A stretch of DNA of 64,000 nt from Blastomussa wellsi (Eukaryota > Cnidaria > Anthozoa > Scleractinia > Plerogyridae), in NCBI GenBank assembly GCA_947652115.1, contig OX393564.1:14336902-14400901 (forward strand). The letters are read 5' to 3'. The notes under the pieces were generated by a model. That model was not told where the DNA came from. It made no database searches and worked only from the letters and a program-made list of their open reading frames with translations. Numbering within the stretch: the stretch's first letter is position 1; each line of letters begins with the position of its first letter. Below, piece by piece: positions 47,804 to 59,800 of this stretch. A program made the translations under genes and the position numbers.

Positions 47804-50800
47804 TTATTTGCGTCCCCATCCACCGGGTCTTCTGCCTCCATAACCACCAGGTCTGCCACCTCCATATCCACCAGGTCTGCCACCTCCATATCCACCAGGT
47901 CTGCCACCTCCATATCCACCAGGTCTGCCACCTCCATATCCACCAGGTCTGCCACCTCCATATCCACCAGGTCTGCCACCTCCATATCCACCAGGTCTAC
48001 CACCTCCATATCCACCACCACCGCTTAATCCTAAGAAAAAAATCAAGACATACACCAATTAATGAAAACAAAGTAAACAAAAGGAGCATTCGAAAACTGC
48101 ATGCAGTCAAACCTCCGTTAGGGGATGATCCTTAAAGTGGACGCGATCCCACTTTGGACTTCCCAATTTTATTATATTTTACCTCAATTATTGAGCAGTT
48201 AACTGTAGCTAGACACCGGAAGAGAAACATGTCCAGTTTAAAAAAATAAAGCTACGCAGCGTTTGATCGCAGACAATCACAATTGTTTTTCTTGTTTCGT
48301 GCTGAATGCGATGGCATAATGTCAATAATGTAAATATAATACAAAGAGGGCCTTGCGAAGAACAGAATGAAATTAAATAGCCAGGCTGAGCTTAATAACA
48401 TATTGCATCATTGTTTTTGATACCAATCTATATAGATTATGTGATCATTTTAGTCTTATTTCTGTTATATTTCACGCTAAATTTTGGGACAACTCTATAA
48501 AGCGTTGTTCGCGAGCGTTTCGTTTCTTCGCGTGCCCCACAATCTGAGAGCCTGAAACAGGCTATAAAGCGCCGAGTTGGCTTCGCGCTCATCAACTATC
48601 ACGCGATAGAAATCGGGAGTGGATGATCAAATGATGTGCAGTAGCTGAAGGTCGGACAACAAATTGGCCACACTTTTTCGTTTATCCGATGTTTCGAAGG
48701 CCGTTTTGAAAAAAATGGATAATTTCCCGAGAAGAGTAAACATAACATCACAGTCGCCGTTCCGTGAGTTTAATACACAAGTGAAATTCAGTAGATAAAT
48801 AATTGGAAACTGAATTATTTGGTGGAAAATGAGTAATTCTACTAAAGCAATTATATATTTCACTCTTGGTAGTTGATTCACCCAGAGTGGGCAATCCTGG
48901 GAGACCAATCATTTTCTGACGGATAAAGATGCCTATTGGTGTGTAGTATATACGATATAATTCATATTTGAACTGTGGATGTAGATGAAAGTGAAGGATG
49001 ATCACAGTGAAGATTCGCACCCGTGACCTCCGCGATGCCGGTGCGATGCTCTACCAATTGAGCTATGAAGCCACATATTATCGAGTCAATAAATTAAATA
49101 TGCCAATTGCTGTATAGAAAAGGAATATGTTGTATTGATCTGAGATAGCTTTCACTAAAACGGGATTGGCTTGAGGTCTAGAATACGCTAAATATGTGAA
49201 CGTTGTTCATTTACAAAGGTAGAAATTCTGGCATCTCGGTTCGCATCTATATCAGTAAAGCTGATCTCACCGCCGCTTCCAGATCCGCTGTTACAGGTTT
49301 TGCAGCTTTTCTTGCAAACATCTATCAGAAAACAAAAATAAAGAGAATTCTATTATCTTTTATTAGTTCAATTATACTAAAAACGGCTATGATATTCATT
49401 TGCGCAGCCTTCAACAAGTGAAGGAAGGGGACGGGTGCGATTATGGTTCATGGTCGGGCACAAGATGTATTGGAGATAATTTGAGTTGTCGAAGTGTCGT
49501 TAATTTTGGACCCTTTTCATAAATGGCTGCCAATGTAAAATTCTTTTGTATGCATTCAAATTAGCCTCACTAAACTCATTGGGAGTAAAAATTATTTTGA
49601 TATCAACTCAAAAACGAGGTTAGTCAGGCCATAGTTAATGGTCACGCTAATTTTAATACTTGCAAAAGAATTTAAAATTGGTAGCCATTTATGAAAAGGG
49701 TCTATTAAGAGCCCGAGTGTGCGACAAATGCAGATCTGAAGGCTTGCAGAATTTTTTAAAGCAAAGATCGCGTTTCCAGTACCATCATTGATAGCTAATC
49801 GTAAACAGGCTAAGCCAACCGCCACCGGGGTAACCCAAGTGCTGTTCAGGCTATCCGGTGATATTCAGATTAAATAAATAATGGAGAAAATTTCAGAGTA
49901 CTGCGTGGCACTTGGATGGTTCAAATTATTGCCCGTGTTGCATTAAAAATGGAAAAGGCGCCAAAAAAGTTACTGAACCAAACGTTTCAGTGGTGTTTAA
50001 ACGTGTGCGCGAAACGACATCAGATACGCGAGTCGATGTTCGTAAGAAATGCACGCGCACGTAATATTGCAAAAAGAGAAATTTTAAAAATGTTTACTCC
50101 CCTAGATATTTCGGCTAGCCCGAGTGCCAGTCGGCAAGGCTGCAGCCTGCATTTGTTCTAGTACTTCCAGCTTACATCAAGCCTAAGGTTTACTTTGATT
50201 TGAGTGCAATAGATGCTGATTTATCTCTGCTAACCTTTGAGCTTGTAGAGGCGTATTCCTTGTCTTCCTGCAATTTTTTCGCAGCCTCCTTCTGGAGCTT
50301 TGGTTATCCACGGGCATTTATAGGGATCATTATCCTGGCACTGTGAAGTGTCAACTGTTTGATAACAAATAAAGAGAACAGTTGCAAGTGGGCAGCTGAT
50401 TACCATAGATTGCAATTTATGGTTGTTGGGATACTTTTTTCCAGCCCTCTATAACGACTTTTTGTATTGTTTTTGAAACACCGAAGTTGTTAGCTCTAAA
50501 CTGAAAGGAAGTTTAGTAGCACAAACTACTGTAAGAATTAACGAGCGAAAAAGTGCCAAGGCACTTGCTGTATTTCCATGATGAAGCTCTCGAGAAGCAT
50601 CAATTTCAATACAAACTTTCCTACTCCAAATGAAGTATCCTCCGCTTTTGGGAGTCATTCGCACCGGTATTCAAATTAAATGAAGACGCCTTACAGGCTG
50701 TATTCGCGAAATCCTACATTGGATATGTCTTCCGACTTTCCAAGATATGTACTAAGTGTTATTTACGAACAATATCTTCTGCTTGCCCTAGTCATGTGAA

Positions 50801-53800
50801 AATAAGCTCTGATTAGCGCTCTCTTTATCCGTGTTTTCCGTCATGGACTAACTGAACAGGTCTCGTCAACTCAGTTTTATACGTTTTGTGTTGTAATGTT
50901 TCACCAACAGGGTAACTCCACATTTATTCCACTACACAACACCCCCGATCTATAATTCGTTATCGGGCTTTACCGTTGCATCTTCTACAGCTCTTTTTAC
51001 AGCGACTCCACAAATTGAAGTTCTGGTGATATGGGGCCCCAGAGGCTTGCTTCCAACATTGTCCTGCAGCCGCTAGATCTGGACAGTTACCTTGGCTATC
51101 TTGACAACTTTCTACAGGTTTTAGGAGTAGAATGGAGCAAGGAATTACATCAAAATTGTGTTAATTTGTTTCGCCATTAGTTTTCCTATATTGAAAACAG
51201 GAAAGGATTCAAAGGAGGAAATTCCCATATCAGCCTTCTCACTACCTCGGCTGGGTTACATCGTCATCACGCTATTAATTGACGTAAAGCATATTAAATA
51301 ATGCATTTCGTCACTTTGACGATCATTTTTCACTTCCATACACGTTTTTCTTTAAGTTTCAGTGCATTGAAATAGCTGTTTTTAGGTTCACATGGACCTT
51401 TCCCTCCCCATGTACCTTATTCCCAGATAGGTTTATTTTTAGGGTTATTTCTACTTTTGATAAAACATGTTGTTGCGTTTGTTGCTATTAACGCCTTGCG
51501 GATTAGCTATATATTCTATATAATTAACTGTTGTCAACTTACCTTGTCCTGGGCAAAGGTTGGTGTTGCAAGCTGTTTTCTGTTTCCTTAAATGTAAGCT
51601 GTTTCCTGGACACTGTCTTGAACGAACTTTAAACCCTGTTCCACAGGTTTTGCTACAGCTTCCATAAGATCCCCATGAACCACATGATCCTATCCAACCA
51701 TATTAATTAAAACAAGAATGGTATGTTATGATTCTGTTCATTATTTTCCTTCCTTGGCATTGGCCCAAACCTACCGCGTGACCTACAAATAATGGTCTGC
51801 TAATAGAGTATTAACATGACTTTGAGGGATTTTTGTTTATTGTTTATTATTTTTTATTGTTTATTTTGTCGAATTTTGATAAGCATAAGATGCAACTGTG
51901 TGCAAAGTTTAAACAATTCTGTGGAGGGGGTTCAGAGCCACCCTTAGGGTGGCTCTGAACCCCTCCACAGCATTTTTTTAATCTTTGCAAACAGTTGTAT
52001 CTTCTCATGCTTATCAAAATTCGATAATAAAAAAATGGGGGTCACCGAGCTCGTTTTTGAGTTATTAGCAGTTAAAGCTAAAGTTGAGGGTGTTTTTAGC
52101 GGGTCATATTGTTTCTATGGTAACCTATTATGTTACGGAAATTATAACAACGTGTTCACCAATAATTTGGCAGTTTTTGATACCATGATTGTAGCATCAA
52201 CTGATAGAGTGGTTATAATGACGCCTCAGAATCTCAGTCTTGGGTAGTGCTGGAAACTGTTTTGAGCCACCTTAACGCGCCTAAGACGAATTTTGTTTTT
52301 GTTTGTTTTAGTTTACCTGGTTGTTGATTTTCACATGCCATACTCATAATATCCTCCAATTTGTTGATTAGGTCGCCGTATGAACGCACTTGAAGAACAT
52401 CCTCCCTGCTGCCTGCTATTTCTAAAAGTTCTCCGTAATGAATGCCACTTCCAATGCCGACAGCAATTCGTCTGACCCCAGCATCCTTAGAATATTATAA
52501 CAGTATACATTTTACGGAAGAGTGCTGGTTAAATTGTCCCTCCCACCTGGTAACATGGGAGAAAGCCCCTGGTTATAAGCTCCCGTTGTGTACGCCAAGG
52601 GCGTAGCCATGGGTGGGGGGGCCTGTGGGTGGCGGGGGCCTTTGGAGATATTTTTAAGTAAATAAGTGAAACACAGTGTGGAGGTTGACATGACAAACTG
52701 GTGAGCACAATGGGTGTGACCCCCCCTTTGAATAAGCCCTCTTCCATCTAACTTTTCTTCGTCAGCGTTCTCACGACCTCACAGAACATTGTAATAGAAA
52801 TAGAATCAGGCAATGAATAAAAGGTTTCCAAGTAGAGTCTGCTCCGAACATGTTAATGAGTAGCACTCTTCGAAAACACAGTAATATATCACTCATCAAA
52901 GCAAGTTTACACGGTTTGTCTTGAGTTTATTCATGAACGTTCCTTATGACGCTTATAAGTTCCGGGATATATTATTCCCTGAGAAACATATAAGCCCGTA
53001 ATCAGATATGTTAATTACATTCTGTTCGTTGTTATTCAATAACATTGCATGTGGCTATTGTATGGATGGATCAGATTGGCGGACAGAATCACAGATAGAT
53101 GGACGGATGGTCCGGCTCGGACGAATGGCCGGGAGAGGAAGTTGAATGGATGGGTGGATGCGTGCGTGCATTGGTTAATGCATGAGTGAGTGGTGGGTAG
53201 ATGAGTGGATGCACCCATTGATAGATGGAGTTAATGAAAATACCAGCGTTAATACCTGTAATGGGGGCAGAACTTGAGGAAATGGTTTGCTTCCTTCATT
53301 TGTGTCTCCATCAGTAAGTACAATCAACACGTTGGGTTTATCTGGCCTGTCTCCGCTCTCCTCCCAGCCAAAGAAATCTTCTCCTGCTAGTGTCAGGGCT
53401 CTGTCTGTGCGCGTGCCACCTCGAATATGTGGCAGGTCTCCAATCTTGTTCTTCAGCGCGTTTACATTTTGAGGATCTGTAAACCTAAAATAGTTAGCCG
53501 GTTACTTAATATTCATGGCGTAAAGTCTGCATATGAGCCGACAGAGACTATTTCTACTCCCCTCTGGATGGGATGCTAGTCCATCGGAGTGTTACCCCCA
53601 GCAGTAAATTCGCCGGTACCCATTTATACACCTGGGTGAAGAGAGACACTGGGAGTGTCTTGTCCAAGAGCAGAACGCAGTACCCCGGCCAGGGCTCGAA
53701 CCCGGACCGTCCGATCAGGAATCCAGCGCACTAACCATTAAGCCACCACGCCTTCCATATTTCGTGGTATAGATTTTAAAAACTAGTACTCAGGTCTTGT

Positions 53801-56800
53801 TTGTTTGTCAAGCCGAGGTTGGAACATGTAACCAAGTGACAGTCGTGCGAAGCACCGATATACATACAGACGTGATAAGTTGTGGTGGGTTACGTATTGT
53901 TTGAATCACCAACCTGTAAACAGTGTGGGCCTCCCAGCTGTATAACAGGATGGCCATATGTGTACCAGCTTCTGATATTTGCAGTCGTTGAGCTAAGTTT
54001 TGTAAGAAACCGAGCGCCTTTTGATAGTCATATGGTTTGATGCTGTTGGAGGAATCTAAAATTATGCCCACATCCAAATGTTCCTTGCATGGACGAGGTG
54101 GCAGAGGCGGGCCTAAAACCAAACGGAAGAAAAAAGTTCGTTTGTTAACTACAGCGACCCTCAAGGAAGCTTGAGAAATGTTCCTTATAGGTACCGTGTT
54201 AAGGTATAGTTTGAAGATTTTTCTAGCATGAAGTGATTCCACTTTATTCTTTTATTACTGATGGATAGATTACTACCATCACAGGCTACCTTAACAGTAA
54301 ACCTCTTATAGCTTGTCAGTTTTTACCGGTAGCATTTGACTCTTCAGGACCAGGTCGCATAACGCTATATCCAACACTTTTCACCTTGGACGATTGGCTT
54401 TAACAAAATTAACTACGCTGATACACTAATAGCTCAATGAATAACGATTGATCTGATAACCACCTGCCATAAGTCTTTGTAAAGAGCGTAGGCCGCAATT
54501 AGAGCGCTTTTGTTAACTTTATTACACCTTCGAAATTACTTCACACATCAGGACCGTTTGATTGACAGCCACCGATTCATTGCCGAGAACAGTCGGAAAT
54601 CCGAAAGCTTAATCTAGCCATTACTATTCCGCGTTGGGCACTGCAAGTACATGTCGCGAAAGACAATAGAATTCTGCGCGATGTAGAGGATTATAATGAA
54701 GGGTATTTCGCTGGTTTCATTCAATCGAATAACCAAAGTTAAATTAGAACAATTTGATTTCCTTGAATTCCCAGTTTTGCCGAACATTTGAGCGGCATAA
54801 CCTTAAGGTTACACAATACCTTCAGAGGGCTGCTTTTGGCGAAAAAAAATTTTAACACCAAAAGGAAAATTGCTTTAAAATCTAATTTTTCCAAAAAAAT
54901 GAAATTAAAATCTTGAAACCTGCGCGTTACATAAGCGTTTCCCTTGAGACCCAATTAATTCGGCGGAACGACTGTCTGTTGTCTTCTGCTTACCGGCGTC
55001 TTTCTTTCACGAAATGGACGAAGAGCAAAGCAGCTACTTTTTCCCAATTCTACAATTCAAATCCTTTCCATTGATATATATTTTGTGGTACTTTCTTTGA
55101 AAACAACGCAGGTAGGAATTTTTTCTGAAGGACACCTGTGAAGGTATTGTGTAACCTTAAGGTGGGACTACACCTAAAATTTGACTACAAACTGCAATTT
55201 TTGTTTCTGGAGAAATCTGAAACTTCAGGCATAGATGAAAGCCATGGCGTGAGTTTTTAAGACTAATTTGCTTTATTTTGTTGCCTACGATAAGTTTTCT
55301 ACAAGCTAGTAAACATTACTTTTTGGTTACCATGGCAACGCAACTTAGCATCTTTCAGTTTTGCTCCAATTTGAAGCTCGAAAGTCCATCCAATTCCTAG
55401 AATTTCCTTAGTATTTTCAAGAGGAAGCTATATAACGCCTTATATGAAGTATTGCCAGTCGGAGGGGGCATGGGATTGAAAGCTGGCGTGTTTTAACTGT
55501 GGAGGTACTGTGAGAGCGAGATTCGAGTTTTATATCGGCGAAGTTTTTGTCTAAAATGCCAGGAGGAAAGAAGAAAACTGTATATAGAAGAAAGCGGAAA
55601 GGAAAGCCTTTTACTGGAGTGCAGAGATACGCAAAGAAAGCGAAGAAAATGGCGCGTGCGGATAGAGAAGAAGTCACAAACTCAGCGTCGAGTTCACCGC
55701 GTGATGAGGATCTGTCAGATGTCGAAAGTCTGGAAAGTGCTTCCATCAGTGCTTCGAGACTCAAAATGAGAACAGAAGATTCACCAGATAGCTCATCAAA
55801 GTTTTGTGATGTAAAAGATTTTCAGGGAGAGGGATACAGACTTGTAGACCTCAAGAAATTAAATGCCACATTGTCTGAAGCACATGTGTGCGAGGAAGGT
55901 GAGAAAACATATAAGTAAACATCTGTTTTGCTATTAACCTTTTCTTTACTGTTCATGTCTCGTAGCATATGTTAGTAACAGTGTGCCGTTTTTATTTTTT
56001 TCTCTAAGAATGTTTATTTTTACTTTTCTTCAGTACTATCTTAATTGTTTTCATTGATTAAATATTACAGTTGTAACTGTCTGTTGTGTGGTACGTGGTG
56101 AATAAATATTGTGACTCATAAACATGTATGAGAATGCACAAAATAACTTTAGTCCATCTGTTATTATGTTCTAGGGAGTTTAACTCTGAAGGAGAATTCT
56201 TCTGGGAGAAATGGGCTAATGGCAGACCTTCCTGTGGAGTGTAGCTGCTGCCTTGAAGCTACACCATTGAAAACATCAGATACAATAACAAAGAGAGGGC
56301 AATCTTTTGACGTAAATCGTCGTGTAGTCTATCATTCGCTGGAGACAGGAGGTGGCTATGAAGCGCTAGCAACCTTTTGCAGCATCATGAACATGCCATG
56401 TATGTCACTAACTGCTTATTACAAACAAGTAGACACAATACTTGAGGCTTTAGAAGCTGAAGCCAAAGATGAAATGACACAGGCAGGGATAAGAGTTCGC
56501 GAGTACATCCTGAAGGAAAGTGGAGATGAAGTCAGTGATGATGTAGTCGATGCAGCCGTTTCATTTGATGGCACATGGGCGAAAAGGGGGTTTACTTCTC
56601 TGACTGGAGTTGTTTTTGTTATATCTGTAGACACTGGAGAGGTTCTTGACTATCATGTCCTTTCAAAAGAATGCCGAAAATGTACCATGAAAAGGTCTCA
56701 GTGTCAAACTGACGAGGAGTTTGAAACATGGCAGGTTGAGCATCTTGCTTCCAATGAGTGTGACATTAATTTTAATGGAAGCTCACCTGCAATGGAAGCT

Positions 56801-59800
56801 GAGGGTGCCAGAGTTGTTTGGAGTAGATCTGTGGAACTGCATAAAATAAGGTATAAATGGATGGTTTCTGACGGAGACAGTAAGGCGTTCAATAATGTAG
56901 AGAATATATATGGCGATGACTGCAAGGTGGAGAAGCTGGATTGCTGATTGTGCAAAAACGCATGGGCAAGCACCTACTAAATCTTAAAGCAAGAACCAAA
57001 GGAAAACTTGAAGATGGCAAACCCATTGGAGGACAGGGCCGACTTTCTGAGAGCCGCATCAAACGCCTTCAGAAGTATTATGGTCTGGCCATTAGACAAA
57101 ACACCCTAACTAAAGCAAACCCAACAGAAAGAGAGGTTGATGTTGCTGTTTACACCATGAAGAAAAATATCATTGCCATCCTCCACCACAGTGTTCAGTC
57201 ACAAGATGCTGCTAAACAACATCGCTTCTGCCCTGTTGGTGAGGATTCGTGGTGTAAATGGCAACAAGATTATGCCACTGGAACAAATACTTATGAGCCA
57301 GGTGACTGTTTGCCTGAAGTGTTCTTTGAACTGCTGAAGCCAACATTCATGACACTTAGTGAAACTAAGCTGCTCCAAAGGTGTGTGCGTGGTGCCACCC
57401 AAAATCGTAACGAATGCATCAATGGACTGGTGTGGGCACGCTGCCCAAAACACAAGCATCATGGTGCAAAGGTGATTAGATGTGCAGTTGCTTCTACTGT
57501 GTGCCATTTCCATAGTGGAGCTGCCAGCAGAGCAAGAATAATGCAGAGACTGGCAATTTCAGCAGGGGATTACACTCAGAAGGCCTCAGAAAAGAAGGAC
57601 AAGAGGCGGTTGAGAAAATCAGACCTTCAGACCTCTGCTAAAGAAAAGAAGCGCCGTCAAGGAGAGCAAATGAGGCGCACGCGCAGAGAAGATGCCCTAC
57701 GGGAGGCTGATGGCAATACCTATGAACCTGGAGGCTTCTAAGTGGCTGAAATAAACATTTGCTATGATATTGGATAGTTCATAGCCATGCAAATTTGTGC
57801 AGACAGTCTTTGTTTTAGCTTTTTAACTTTAAACGCACTTTTCTCAAAATGTGCATTTTGCACATTCTAGAAAACATATCTCATAGAGGATTTAACCAAT
57901 TGACTTGAAATTTTCAACAGTTATTGCTTTCAAAGCATATCTGGGGATGAGCATAGGGTTTTTCTGTAGCTTCACTTTGTCAAAAGTTACAAAGAAAATT
58001 GTGATGGAAACTCGGCCCAAAAATTTTGCTCTACTTTAACTGGAGGCTGGAACCAAAGTTTTTTATATTTTTTAAAACTCTATGCTCATCCCCATAATTA
58101 GCCTATATACTATGTGCTTATAAAAACAAATCAGAGCTAGCTGCATTCCATAACAAGATTTCTTTTCTAGAGTACATGTGGGTTGTGCACAGTATGGGGT
58201 AACAATATTTTGCTGGTATCAGGTTACAAATAAACTGTGTGCAGAAATAATTTTGAAAAACGAAATCTGTGATTCATTAGCTTTTCAGTGATATATGGTT
58301 TTATATGGTTTTATTAAAAACTGTGGATGTGACAAGTCCTTGAAAAAAAGGGGTCTTTTTTAGGTGTAGTCCCACCTTAAGCAATATTTTTCTGTTGTTT
58401 TAGGGAGGGTTGATTTTTCGAAAAAATGAAAACAGCTGTACTTTAACATAGATTCCTCACGAGTAGGTATCAACATGATCAAGTTTGATACTTTAAACTT
58501 GTTTCAGTTTTGGGCAGGGCTGTGTCAGCAACTTAACTAAAACTGAATGAAAAGAAATCGTTTGCTCACATTTATTCAAGTTGCAGCTCTCTGTCTTTGT
58601 GTCCTTTCCTGGACACTGCTTGCCATTACCAGAGGGGGGAGGATTTGTGCATGTTCGACTCCTTACTCGTACACCCCCTCCACAGGTCTTGTCACAAGGG
58701 CCTGGAGAACTCCAAGGTGACCAGTTGCCATCTGCACCTGGGATAAGGAAAAAACACAACCACCTCCAAGTCCTTGCATTTCGAGATTCATTAATGAAAC
58801 AAAAGAGTTAGTGCGTACCGCCAGCAAACCCGCACATCCGAGCTCACAATGTGTAAAAGTGCACCAAAATCCATGCACTCTGATACCGGAAAATCGCTTC
58901 GCCATATTTTTTCTCGCGTGAGTTTTGACGCAGTTATAATTCTACATTTCCCACGCTCATGTGATAATGAAGGTTTCATCTTTATCAAAGCGTTGGCTAT
59001 TTATTGAAATGAAACCAGCTTACCGCAAGGCTGAGTGTTACATTTCTTGGATTGTTTATCAGGCCCAAGCCCCTGTTCCTTGCAAGTTTTTCCAGTACCC
59101 TCTGGTGTCGGGTTGGTGCAAGTTCGTGACTGCCACTGGACTCCACCTCCACAAGTTGCCGAACATTTCGACCATTTACTCCATTTAGTATATCCCCCAT
59201 CTATACCTGAAACAAATGAAATGGATCATTTAGAGTCTTGCTAGGAATAGCCAGATTTTATGAGATCGAGGAATCAGAAAAAGCCTCAGCGTTAACCGCC
59301 AAGAAAATGTTCCGCAGTTCCTCCTTCCATAACTGAGTACTCCCTGGTGTCGGGTTGGTGCAAGTTTCTGACTGCCATTGGAAACCACCTCAATGCCATC
59401 TACATTTTAACGAATATTTTGATTTCGCTAGATCAGATCAACTTGAGCTTATCGCTCTCATAAATTGCACCATAAACCATATAAATTGTCTATTTTACGA
59501 TAGTGAGCACCTTATTTAACTGCTTACCGAAGGGCATTTTGGAACACTTTTTTCAAAAGAGTAATTTTGTAATTGTATATAGCTTACACCTCATCATTTT
59601 ATAATTATTTATTTATTTAATTATATCTAGTTTTATATATTTTATTCTGTAATGTTAATACTTTAAGAGACTTTCTTTCCTAGGGATTACGTTTTTTCAA
59701 ATTTAGCGTATGAATGTTAATGAACATGTTAATGTCAACACACATGCAAGTTAAGTTCCACACTTCCCTTTCAGTTCGTCTGAAATCGAAGGTACGCTTA

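Noticed and set aside
47788..48021. Repeated VDMEVADL-type frame on the minus strand
   Set aside because: It is a shifted frame of the 24 bp coding minisatellite; the spliced frame encodes the Gly-rich tail.
49004..49075. Possible tRNA-Ala(GGC) gene
   Set aside because: The acceptor stem does not pair, position 33 is not U, the anticodon stem has a mismatch, and the tail matches a second SINE fragment.
58493..58569. Extension of the second TSP1 exon to a stop
   Set aside because: A good GTGAGC donor at 58569 and the exact completion of the final cysteine by the exon at 54112 favour splicing; kept only as a possible intron-retention form.
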